A DNA stretch of 10,308 nucleotides from assembly GCA_947167555.1 (NCBI GenBank), contig CAMVIO010000055.1, positions 1 through 10,308 on the forward strand. The letters run 5' to 3'. Under the pieces are notes generated by a model that was given only the letters and a program-made list of their open reading frames with translations, searched no databases and was not told where the DNA came from. A program made the position numbers and the translations under genes. Positions 1 through 6,713 of this stretch are shown here, piece by piece; the stretch's first letter is position 1; the number at the start of each line of letters is the position of its first letter. The DNA is from an uncultured Selenomonadales bacterium (lineage in GTDB: Bacteria; Bacillota; Negativicutes; Selenomonadales; Selenomonadaceae).

Positions 1-1
1 G

Positions 2-1513
2 CCGGATCGGGAAAAATCGGAGAAAGACATCGAGAAGGAACGAAAGATTGCCGACCTTCGGCGAATGATGGAAATGGCGCAGTCTTTTTTCCATAATTGC
101 CTTGTGAAAACAAAGTATGGCGCAGCGGGACTTCAATATTTCGCAGGACGTGGCATTGGCGCGGATGTAATCGAAGAATTCGGGCTTGGATTTGCGCCGG
201 ACGCACCGGGGAAGCTACGGGACGCGTTCAAAAAACGTGGCGTCAGCGAACAGCTTCTATTGGAAGGCGGGCTCGTCGCGGAACGGCAAAATGGCGTTTA
301 CGACAAGTTCAGGAACCGCGTGATGATTCCGATTGCCGATGACCGCGGGCGCGTGGTCGGGTTCGGCGGGCGCGTCTTGGGTGACGGTCAGCCGAAATAT
401 TTGAATTCTCCGGAGACAATGCTTTTCAATAAAAGAAGGCTGCTTTTCGGTTTGGATCGCGCAAAAAAAGCGATCCGTGAAGAGGGAAAGGTGATTCTCG
501 TCGAGGGATATATGGACGCGATTTCCCTTTCGGCGGCGGGAATCAAGAACGTGGCTGCTTCCTTGGGGACCGCGTTCACGCAAGAACAATGCAGGCTGCT
601 CTTGCGCTGCACGGATGAGATATGTTTCTGCTATGACAGTGATGAGGCCGGACAGCGGGCGACCATGCGGGCTCTTTCCATCGTGCGCTCGACGGGCGCC
701 AGGGCGCGGGTCATGATTGTCCCGGACGGGAAAGACCCGGACGAATATGTCAGAAAGCACGGCGCTGACGCGTTTCGGAAGTTGTCGAAGGATGCACGCT
801 CGATCGGCGATTTTCATCTGGAATATGTACAAAGGACAAATGATATACGGACGCTGGACGGGAAAAACAAAGCTCTTAAAGCGCTGTTGCCCGTACTGAA
901 GGAATCCAATCCCGTCGAACAAAATGAATACATCAAGCGACTCCGCAGCACCCTCGGCATCGACGAGGGGATTATTCGCCAGGAAATCGCGATGTACCAT
1001 GACGACGGCATAAGGGAAGAATACCGTCCGAGGCCAGAGCGGCCGTCGGTGCGCACTGTGGATGATGCGGTTCGGCGTGCCGGCCGCGCGTTGCTTCGCG
1101 GGGCGTGGCGTGATGCGGGCGTTGCGGTGATGGTTGTGGCTGAGTTGGGGGACGAGCCGTTCCCGTACCCGCTTCATGAAAAGCTTTTGCGGTATATGGC
1201 CGAATGCGCGGAGACCGGTGTTTCGCTAAGCGAAGAAACCATTGCGGAGACGCTTGGCGTGGAGGCGGAGGAAGAGCTTTCCCATGCGTTGATTGAGGAG
1301 ACGCCGGAAAAAGAAGATTCCTATGAGGCCTGCTTACGAGTCCTCCTGCTCGAACAATTGAAGAAAGCCTTTGAAGAACATCGTCTCCGGGCGGATGCGA
1401 TGGAAAGAGAAGGAAATTCAAATTTCTTGCAGGAATTAACAAAAAGTCAGCGAATAAAACAAAGGATAGATGAGCTGAACCAACAAACCAAAGTGAAAGA
1501 GACGAATGAATGA
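2..1513 (+). CDS. dnaG: DNA primase DnaG, 5'-truncated by the window edge
   Basis: Primase makes the RNA primers for DNA replication and docks on the replicative helicase DnaB. The reading frame is open to the first base, so the true start and the N-terminal CHC2 zinc-binding domain (about 100 residues in the family) lie upstream; 503 residues are visible against about 600 for a full protein. Numbering from base 2, the RNA-polymerase core follows a short charged linker. The Toprim metal site is clear: EGYMD at 168-172 and the acidic DSD at 212-214, followed by the conserved PDGKDPDEY stretch. The last roughly 140 residues are divergent and helical, as expected of the DnaB-binding domain. The stop overlaps a possible upstream start of rpoD by 8 bases (ATGAATGA arrangement). 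The dnaG-rpoD order is the classic macromolecular-synthesis operon of Bacillota. Identity is secure. Confidence 0.96.
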   Translation, partial: PDREKSEKDIEKERKIADLRRMMEMAQSFFHNCLVKTKYGAAGLQYFAGRGIGADVIEEFGLGFAPDAPGKLRDAFKKRGVSEQLLLEGGLVAERQNGVYDKFRNRVMIPIADDRGRVVGFGGRVLGDGQPKYLNSPETMLFNKRRLLFGLDRAKKAIREEGKVILVEGYMDAISLSAAGIKNVAASLGTAFTQEQCRLLLRCTDEICFCYDSDEAGQRATMRALSIVRSTGARARVMIVPDGKDPDEYVRKHGADAFRKLSKDARSIGDFHLEYVQRTNDIRTLDGKNKALKALLPVLKESNPVEQNEYIKRLRSTLGIDEGIIRQEIAMYHDDGIREEYRPRPERPSVRTVDDAVRRAGRALLRGAWRDAGVAVMVVAELGDEPFPYPLHEKLLRYMAECAETGVSLSEETIAETLGVEAEEELSHALIEETPEKEDSYEACLRVLLLEQLKKAFEEHRLRADAMEREGNSNFLQELTKSQRIKQRIDELNQQTKVKETNE

Positions 1514-1571
1514 GCAAGACATTGAAAACAAAGCCAACACAAAAGATGATTCGGAAAGGGGGCGGCAGGTC

Positions 1572-3644
1572 ATGGCGGCAAAGAAACCGGTAAAAACACC
1601 GAAAGATGAAAAAAAGGCAAAGACGTCGGCTAAAAAGGCGCAGACAAGTGAGCAGAAGAAAAGCAAGACGAGTGTCGTGAAGGATGCAGCCGAGAAGAAG
1701 ACGACGCAAAAAAAGCCAAAATCGGTGAAGACGACTGTGCCGGCCTCGAAGCAGGAGAAATCCGCGAAAACAAAGGCGGTAGCGCCAAAGAAAGCGGAAA
1801 CGTCTAAGAAAGCGGAAACGTCTAAGAAAAAGACTGCCGATACGCCGAAAGAGGACAAGAAGAAAGTTTCTACGAAGAAGTCATCTCCAACAAAGAAAGC
1901 GGTAACGGCGGAAAAAACAAAAGTCGGCGCTTCGTCGAAAGTAAAGCCCTCGACGAAGAAAGAGACGGCCGCGTCAAAGAGCAAAAAAGAGAAAGCGGCG
2001 CAGCCGGAGAAGAAAAAGGACACGAAAACAAAGAAACTGGAGGAGCAGACGACAAAAACGCCGAAGAGTCCGTCCAAGGGAACGGCAACGCCAAAGACGG
2101 CAAAGAAGGAGAGCGCGTCAGAGAAGCCTGCGGTTTCAAAAAAAGAGGAAAAAAAGGCAACAAAGCTAAAACAGGAACCAAAAAAGCTGGAAAAGAAGAA
2201 GGAAGACAAAAAGAAAGACGCTGAAAGTGTAAAAAACGGAAAGAATTCCGGCACGTCGGCGAAAGAGAAAAAGACTGAGGAGAAGGTCGATACCAAGGGA
2301 AATAATAAGAAAAAAGCGGCGGTGCAGAAAAAAGGAAAAGAGGCTCCGGTTGCTGCGGAGAAGGCTTCGAACTCGACTAAAAAGACCGATACCGCGAAAA
2401 ATGATTCTCCAAAGGAGGAAGGGAAAACCAAGAAAAAGAAGGGGAATCCTAAGCCCAAGGAGAAAGAGAAACCAAAGAAGTCAGCCGAAGAGATGACGGT
2501 GGATCAGCCTAAGCCTGGGGAATTCGAAGAAGGCGACGAGGAATCCGGAGGCGGCGCGGTACGGTCGGTTGCGGAAGTGGCTCCCGAGTTGATCGCGCTT
2601 GGCAAAAAAAGCGGAAATTCGTTGACGTACGGCGAAGTCCTCGAAGCGTTCAACAATCAAGATCTTTCAGCGGAAACGATGGAAGAGCTTTACGAGGTTT
2701 TGGGCAAGCAGGGGATTGATATTGTCGATGAGACGGCCGATGCTGACAGCGAAGGAAGCGACGCCGTAATCGAGAAGACAGAAGAAGAAATCGATCTCAC
2801 GATTCCGGAAGGAATCAGCATTGACGATCCTGTCCGCATGTATCTGAAGGAAATCGGCCGTGTGCCCCTTCTGACGGCGGAAGAGGAAATCATGCTTGCT
2901 AAGCGCATGGAGGACGGAGACGAGGAAGCGCAAAAGCGTCTTGCGGAAGCCAACCTTCGTCTCGTGGTCAGTATCGCCAAGCGATATGTCGGGCGCGGTA
3001 TGCTGTTCCTCGATTTGATCCAGGAGGGCAATCTCGGCTTGATCAAGGCAGTCGAGAAATTCGATTACAATAAAGGCTATAAGTTCAGCACCTATGCGAC
3101 ATGGTGGATACGGCAGGCAATCACGCGTGCCATCGCGGATCAGGCGCGCACGATTCGCATTCCCGTCCATATGGTTGAGACGATCAACAAGCTCATTCGC
3201 GTTTCCCGTCAGCTTTTGCAGCAGCTCGGGCGCGATCCTACGCCGGACGAGATTGCGAAAGAGATGGAGATTGGCGTCGACCGGGTGCGCGAGATCATGA
3301 AGATCGCCCAGGAACCTGTTTCCCTTGAAACGCCGATTGGCGAGGAGGAAGATTCCCATCTCGGCGATTTCATCGAGGATCACGATGCGCCGGCTCCGGC
3401 GGATGCAGCTTCTTTCCTGCTCTTGAAGGAGCAGCTTGAGGAAGTGCTTGACACATTGACGCCGCGAGAGGAAAAGGTGCTTCGCTTGCGCTTCGGTCTC
3501 GACGATGGCAGGGCGCGCACACTGGAAGAAGTCGGACAGAATTTCGGCGTCACCCGTGAGAGAATCCGCCAGATTGAAGCAAAGGCGCTGCGCAAGTTGC
3601 GTCATCCGAGCAGAAGTCACAAGCTCAAAGACTTCCTTGACTGA
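1572..3644 (+). CDS. rpoD: Housekeeping sigma factor (sigma-A/RpoD) with long lysine-rich N-terminal extension
   Basis: Primary sigma subunit of RNA polymerase, directing it to TTGACA/TATAAT promoters. Numbering from the ATG at 1572 (690 aa): residues 1 to about 307 are low-complexity K/A/T/S/E/P. By hand count about 105 of 307 are lysine, with no Arg, His, Cys or aromatic residue seen. Region 1.1 lies near 338-393, region 1.2 near 418-451, and region 2 at about 455-534 with the near-invariant FSTYATWWIRQAI. Region 3 follows, and region 4.2 (about 649-674) has the helix-turn-helix with GVTRERIRQIEAKALRKL. The start at 1572 is preferred because GGAAAGGGGG (1553-1562) ends 9 bases before it. 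An in-frame ATG at 1506 overlapping the dnaG stop adds 22 residues and could be used by translational coupling, but its ribosome site is weak. Typical sigma-A of Bacillota is about 370 aa, so the extension nearly doubles it. Confidence 0.95.
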   Translation: MAAKKPVKTPKDEKKAKTSAKKAQTSEQKKSKTSVVKDAAEKKTTQKKPKSVKTTVPASKQEKSAKTKAVAPKKAETSKKAETSKKKTADTPKEDKKKVSTKKSSPTKKAVTAEKTKVGASSKVKPSTKKETAASKSKKEKAAQPEKKKDTKTKKLEEQTTKTPKSPSKGTATPKTAKKESASEKPAVSKKEEKKATKLKQEPKKLEKKKEDKKKDAESVKNGKNSGTSAKEKKTEEKVDTKGNNKKKAAVQKKGKEAPVAAEKASNSTKKTDTAKNDSPKEEGKTKKKKGNPKPKEKEKPKKSAEEMTVDQPKPGEFEEGDEESGGGAVRSVAEVAPELIALGKKSGNSLTYGEVLEAFNNQDLSAETMEELYEVLGKQGIDIVDETADADSEGSDAVIEKTEEEIDLTIPEGISIDDPVRMYLKEIGRVPLLTAEEEIMLAKRMEDGDEEAQKRLAEANLRLVVSIAKRYVGRGMLFLDLIQEGNLGLIKAVEKFDYNKGYKFSTYATWWIRQAITRAIADQARTIRIPVHMVETINKLIRVSRQLLQQLGRDPTPDEIAKEMEIGVDRVREIMKIAQEPVSLETPIGEEEDSHLGDFIEDHDAPAPADAASFLLLKEQLEEVLDTLTPREEKVLRLRFGLDDGRARTLEEVGQNFGVTRERIRQIEAKALRKLRHPSRSHKLKDFLD
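1788..1829 (+). repeat. 18-bp in-frame tandem repeat inside rpoD
   Basis: Two perfect copies of AAGAAAGCGGAAACGTCT lie at 1788-1805 and 1806-1823, followed by the first six bases of a third copy (1824-1829). They encode KKAETS twice, then KK. The repeat stays in frame and lies within the lysine-rich extension. Because the copies are identical at the DNA level, a recent duplication is likely. Confidence 0.9.
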
Positions 3645-3665
3645 CGAAATGCGAACCTGTATAAT
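3637..3665 (+). promoter_or_regulatory. Sigma-A promoter for tRNA-Asn, overlapping the rpoD stop codon
   Basis: TTGACT (3637-3642) and a perfect TATAAT (3660-3665) are separated by 17 bases. The -35 box lies in the last codons of rpoD and shares its final base with the TGA stop (3642-3644). Initiation would be expected around 3672, roughly 9 bases upstream of the mature tRNA end. No terminator lies between rpoD and the tRNA, so rpoD readthrough may also contribute. Confidence 0.85.
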
Positions 3666-3680
3666 GTTTTTGTCTATCAT

Positions 3681-3756
3681 TCCTTGATAGCTCAGTCGGT
3701 AGAGCAATCGGCTGTTAACCGATCGGTCGCAGGTTCGAGTCCTGCTCAAGGAGCCA
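3681..3756 (+). tRNA. tRNA-Asn (anticodon GTT), CCA encoded
   Basis: A full cloverleaf can be folded by hand. The acceptor is TCCTTGA/TCAAGGA (3681-3687 with 3746-3752), the D stem GCTC/GAGC (3690-3693 with 3702-3705), and the anticodon stem ATCGG/CCGAT around loop CTGTTAA (3712-3718), which contains GTT. The T stem is GCAGG/CCTGC around loop TTCGAGT. Discriminator G is at 3753 and CCA at 3754-3756. All stems pair without mismatch. Confidence 0.97.
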
Positions 3757-3765
3757 GTAATCATT

Positions 3766-3798
3766 GAGCCGCCGGGCGACTGGCGGCTCTTGTTATTC
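3766..3798 (+). terminator. Intrinsic terminator after tRNA-Asn
   Basis: GAGCCGCC (3766-3773) pairs perfectly with GGCGGCTC (3782-3789) around an 8-base loop and is followed by a T-rich but interrupted tract (TTGTTATT). It starts ten bases after the CCA end and probably terminates tRNA and rpoD transcripts. The imperfect U-tract may allow some readthrough into the dipeptidase gene, for which I see no clear promoter of its own. Confidence 0.8.
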
Positions 3799-3832
3799 GT
3801 TTATTGGGTGACGGTGAATGGGAGGAATCGTT

Positions 3833-5305
3833 ATGCTTGATATGAAGGACAAAAAGATCGTCGACGAGGTGTTGGAGGATTTTGCGGCAATTGCAGCCAT
3901 TCCGCGTCCGTCGCTTCATGAGAAGGCCGTAAGCGATTACTTGCTCGGCGTATTTCAAACGCTGGGGTGCGACGTTCGGCAGGACGCAGCGAACAATATT
4001 ATTGCCGACCGTGCGGCGTCGCCGGGATATGAGAGCGCCCCGCGTGTGATTTTGCAAGCGCATATGGATATGGTCTGCGTAGCGGCGAAAGGCGTGGAAT
4101 ATGACCCGCTGCGCGATCCGATTCGACTTTGCCGTACGGAAGATGAACTTTCGGCGGAGGGAACGAGCCTTGGCGCAGATGACGGCGCGGGAATTGCAAT
4201 GATTCTTTACGTTTTCCGCCATGCGGAAAATGTCGGGCCGCTTCGGGCGATCATCACTACGGACGAGGAAACAGGTATGTCGGGAGCACAAGCGCTCGAC
4301 GCAAAGGTGTTTTCGGATGCGGATTTCCTGATTAACTGGGATTCGGAAAACTTCGACGAACTGACGCGAGGATGCGCCGGATGCGTCAACGTCGATTTTC
4401 GCCGAAAATTGCACTGCTGCGCTCCAATGATGCCACAGGCTCTGTGTATTTCCGTATATGGACTCTTGGGAGGCCATTCCGGTGAACGGATCGGAGATGG
4501 GCGCGGGAATGCGATCCGTATTCTTGCGCAGACGCTTCATGCGTTGAAAAATGCAGGCGTTTCTTTTTCCGTCGCGTCGATAAAGGGAGGAAGCGCGCGA
4601 AACGCCATCGCGGCGAAAGCGGAAGCTGTCATTGTGACGCAATCGCGGAAAGAAGAAGTTTCACGGGTGATTTCTGAACTGGAGCAACATGTGCGAACTG
4701 TGTTTGGCAATGTCGATCCGGGAATATCCATAAATCTTTCTGAGGCGGAAATGCCTGCGCAAGTCATGGAAGATTCGGACATGGATGCGTTGACAGATGC
4801 GCTGTTGCTTTTGCACACGGGCGTTTTCCAGATGTCGCCGACGATGCCGGGACTGGTCGAGACTTCGGCAAATCTTGGATTGCTTCGCACCGAGAGAAGT
4901 GCAGTTTGGTTTTCGTATTTTGCGCGATCAAGCGTTGACGAAAAACTCGGGGAGATTGCGGATGCTTGCCGAATTCTCGGCATGAGGCTCGGATTGGAAG
5001 TGAGTGTCGCCGCACCGGCTCCCGGTTGGAGGGAGCGTCCGCAAAGCGCGCTTTCGGATATGATGGCAATGATATTTGAGGAGCAAAACGGACATCCGAT
5101 GAAGGTAGGCGTCATTCACGCGGGCCTCGAATGCGGATGGCATATCAAAAAAGCGCCGCAGCTCGACATGGTTTCCATTGGTGTAACAACTCGCGATATC
5201 CACAGCCCGAAGGAACGGTTGGATTTGACGACCGTTGTGCCGCAAGTGCGGCTTGTCATGGAAACACTGCATAAAATAGCGCAAGGGAAAAGCGCATTGC
5301 AATGA
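3833..5305 (+). CDS. pepD: Aminoacyl-histidine dipeptidase PepD-like, M20C metallopeptidase
   Basis: Cytosolic zinc dipeptidase of the M20C family that cleaves Xaa-His and other dipeptides in peptide and amino acid turnover. Numbered from the chosen start (490 aa, normal family length), the di-metal site residues are visible: H77 in QAHMDMVC with D79, D116 in GADDGAG, E145-E146 in TTDEETG, D170 in NWDSE and H457 in RDIHSPKERL. GGHSG (213-217) belongs to the dimerisation or lid domain, and HAGLECG (429-435) is a conserved PepD motif. The ATG at 3833 is preferred because GGGAGG (3820-3825) sits 7 bases upstream. The in-frame ATG at 3818 would put this ribosome site inside the gene. It is monocistronic, between the tRNA terminator and a convergent terminator. 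No signal peptide is seen. Exact substrate preference cannot be read from sequence. Confidence 0.93.
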   Translation: MLDMKDKKIVDEVLEDFAAIAAIPRPSLHEKAVSDYLLGVFQTLGCDVRQDAANNIIADRAASPGYESAPRVILQAHMDMVCVAAKGVEYDPLRDPIRLCRTEDELSAEGTSLGADDGAGIAMILYVFRHAENVGPLRAIITTDEETGMSGAQALDAKVFSDADFLINWDSENFDELTRGCAGCVNVDFRRKLHCCAPMMPQALCISVYGLLGGHSGERIGDGRGNAIRILAQTLHALKNAGVSFSVASIKGGSARNAIAAKAEAVIVTQSRKEEVSRVISELEQHVRTVFGNVDPGISINLSEAEMPAQVMEDSDMDALTDALLLLHTGVFQMSPTMPGLVETSANLGLLRTERSAVWFSYFARSSVDEKLGEIADACRILGMRLGLEVSVAAPAPGWRERPQSALSDMMAMIFEEQNGHPMKVGVIHAGLECGWHIKKAPQLDMVSIGVTTRDIHSPKERLDLTTVVPQVRLVMETLHKIAQGKSALQ

Positions 5306-5360
5306 AAAAATAAAGCGGAATGCCGACGAGTTTTCGCCATGACATTCCGCTTTATTTTTT
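5305..5360. terminator. Bidirectional intrinsic terminator between convergent pepD and the NlpC/P60 gene
   Basis: AAAAAATAAAGCGGAATG (5305-5322) is the exact reverse complement of CATTCCGCTTTATTTTTT (5343-5360), around a 20-base loop. In either direction a GC-containing stem is followed by a run of six T, preceded by TTTA. The last base of the pepD stop lies in one arm and the whole stop codon of the opposing gene (5352-5354) in the other, so both genes end within the hairpin. Confidence 0.93.
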
Positions 5361-6236
5361 CTTTACGATATGTTTTCCACCGTACCAGCGGGGTTTCCAG
5401 TAGGAATCATCGAGACTGTCGATACGGACCCCCTTGCTGGAGGAAACGTGGATGAATTGATTTTTGCCCAAGTAAATACCGCAATGTGACGCGCCTTTCT
5501 CATAAGTGGAGAAGAATACGAGATCGCCGGGCTCGAGTTCGGCGCGTTTCTTTACACGTTGACCGAGCTTGTATTGCTCGTCGGCAGTGCGGGGAACGGC
5601 AAAACCGTTTTGTTTGAAAACATATTGGACAAAGCCCGAGCAGTCAAAGCCTTTTGGCGTTGTGCCGCCAAAGACGTAACGCGTTCCGATGTATTTTTTC
5701 GCTGTTTTGATAATCGCGTCCGTTTTACTCTTCGGAAGGAAAGGCGCACTTTCCGGCACTTTTTCGGCTTTAGGGCTGGCCGCTTCTTTTTCGGAAGACG
5801 GTTTTTCCGGAGCCGATTCAGGGGACGGCTTCTTCGGAGAGGTTGGCGGCGTTGCCGGTTTCTCTGCCGTTGGCTCCGGTGTTTTTTCCTGCGGAGTGGG
5901 CGACGTGGATGGTTGCGGCTTATTAATTTCAGCGACGCGGTTTTTCAGCGTACGCCATGTTTCCCGGTCCACTGTGCCGCTGGCTGTGATTCCTTCTTTT
6001 TGCTGGAATGCGGAAACGGCTTGGTATGTTGCGTCATCGAAAACATCGGTTAATTCGACTTCATAGCCAAGACGTTTCAGGTTTTCTTGAAGGATATGGA
6101 CATCGTGCCCTTCGGCGCCTTGGCGCAAAAGAGGGGCGGCCAGCGAGGTCCCCGTCAGGAGCAGTGTGAGCGCAAAAAAGGCGGCAAAAAAACGTAAGAA
6201 AGAGAGCGCTCTCAATGATTTACTTCGTATATCCAT
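5352..6236 (-). CDS. Secreted NlpC/P60 peptidoglycan endopeptidase with PG-binding domain
   Basis: Probable cell-wall hydrolase cutting peptide stems of peptidoglycan. Numbered from the chosen start (294 aa): a signal peptide (basic MDIRSKSLR, hydrophobic core, likely cleavage after about residue 34 at SLAAP); a PG_binding_1 domain at about 35-98 (LRQGAEGHDVHILQENL, LKRLGYE, FQQKEG); a P/S/T/E/K-rich linker at about 104-165; then the NlpC/P60 domain at about 173-286. The catalytic residues are C199 in GFDCSGFVQY, H251 in GASHCGIYLG and a third polar residue, H263, in FIHVSS. The ATG at 6236 is preferred because AAGGAGG ends 6 bases upstream; the longer frame from 6260 would contain this site. 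It starts 30 bp after the ArsR-type gene with no terminator between, so co-transcription is likely. Exact bond specificity is not determinable here. Confidence 0.92.
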   Translation of the reverse strand: MDIRSKSLRALSFLRFFAAFFALTLLLTGTSLAAPLLRQGAEGHDVHILQENLKRLGYEVELTDVFDDATYQAVSAFQQKEGITASGTVDRETWRTLKNRVAEINKPQPSTSPTPQEKTPEPTAEKPATPPTSPKKPSPESAPEKPSSEKEAASPKAEKVPESAPFLPKSKTDAIIKTAKKYIGTRYVFGGTTPKGFDCSGFVQYVFKQNGFAVPRTADEQYKLGQRVKKRAELEPGDLVFFSTYEKGASHCGIYLGKNQFIHVSSSKGVRIDSLDDSYWKPRWYGGKHIVKKK

Positions 6237-6266
6237 ACGCCCCCTCCTTTCCGGCGTCATAAAATA

Positions 6267-6614
6267 TCAACCGTGGATAACGTGTTCAAGCCCTTGTTTC
6301 ATCAGCTTGACAACATGGTCGTCGTCAAGGGAGTACCATGCTTCTTTCCCTTCTTTCCGGAATTTTACGAGACGCGCATTGCGAAGCACGCGAAGCTGGT
6401 GCGATATTGCCGATTGGCCCATGTCGAGGGCGCTGGCAATGTCGCTGACGCGCATCTCGTCCGATGTGAGCAGTGCGAGCAATTTGATTCGCGTCGGGTC
6501 GCCGAGAATCTTGAAAATGTCGGCAAGCCGCTGGCTTGTTTGATCATCCAGTTCGGCGAAATGTTGCGTGTTGTGAGAGGCGGCGTCAGCGATCGCTTTT
6601 ATTGCATTATCCAT
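6267..6614 (-). CDS. ArsR/SmtB-family metal-sensing repressor, CzrA-type alpha-5 site
   Basis: Small (115 aa) dimeric winged-helix repressor. The helix-turn-helix is at about 56-78 (VSDIASALDMGQSAISHQLRVL), followed by the beta-wing (KEGKEAWYSL). The C-terminal helix carries D98-x-H100-x10-H111-x2-H114, an exact match to the alpha-5 zinc/cobalt site known from SmtB and CzrA. The protein contains no cysteine, so the arsenic/cadmium-type alpha-3 site is absent. Zinc- or cobalt-responsive derepression is therefore inferred. A strong AGGAGG site (6620-6625, read on the minus strand) precedes the ATG. No metal efflux gene is in the window; the immediate downstream gene is the NlpC/P60 hydrolase, 30 bp away, so regulation of itself and that gene, or of a distant transporter, is possible. 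Family is secure; the metal and targets are inference. Confidence 0.92.
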   Translation of the reverse strand: MDNAIKAIADAASHNTQHFAELDDQTSQRLADIFKILGDPTRIKLLALLTSDEMRVSDIASALDMGQSAISHQLRVLRNARLVKFRKEGKEAWYSLDDDHVVKLMKQGLEHVIHG

Positions 6615-6658
6615 GAAATCCTCCTGTGGAGATTTTTCTATGCTTTATCGCTTATAGA

Positions 6659-6701
6659 TTCATTTAATGAAATTTTACGATATAGAGGCAGAAAAATGCA
6701 A
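6659..6701 (-). promoter_or_regulatory. Candidate arsR promoter with palindromic operator
   Basis: On the minus strand TTGCAT (complement of 6696-6701) and TAAAAT (complement of 6672-6677) are 18 bases apart. Immediately downstream, where transcription should start, lies the palindrome TTCATT-T-AATGAA (6659-6671). This position suits an autoregulatory operator. The half-site order (TTCA then TGAA) is opposite to the TGAA/TTCA order of the smt-type operators, so the assignment is tentative. Confidence 0.45.
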
Positions 6702-6713
6702 ATTATTTTGTGA

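Noticed and set aside
257..1177. 306-codon open frame antisense to dnaG
   Set aside because: It lies wholly opposite a well-conserved primase and its translation shows no recognisable domain; a shadow of the GC-biased codon use.
1436..2458. 340-codon antisense frame rich in Phe, Ser, Val and Ala, resembling a membrane protein
   Set aside because: It is the complement of the lysine-rich (AAG/AAA/GCG/ACG) tail of rpoD, which gives Phe/Leu/Val/Ser-rich nonsense on the other strand.
1572..2492. Possible separate histone-like gene fused to rpoD by a missed frameshift
   Set aside because: The frame runs without interruption into sigma region 1.1, with no stop, no second ribosome site clearly placed and no break in codon use at the junction.
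2667..3764. 365-codon antisense frame across the rpoD core and the tRNA
   Set aside because: It opposes the conserved sigma regions 1.1 to 4 and runs through the tRNA gene; no domain recognisable.
3761..4642. 293-codon antisense frame opposite pepD
   Set aside because: It lies opposite the catalytic half of an intact M20C peptidase and has no motif or ribosome site of note.
5559..6066. Plus-strand open frames of 164 and 125 codons opposite the NlpC/P60 gene
   Set aside because: Arg/Phe-rich and Gly/Phe/Ser-rich translations are the complement of the P/S/E/K linker; the minus-strand frame has signal peptide, domains and catalytic residues.
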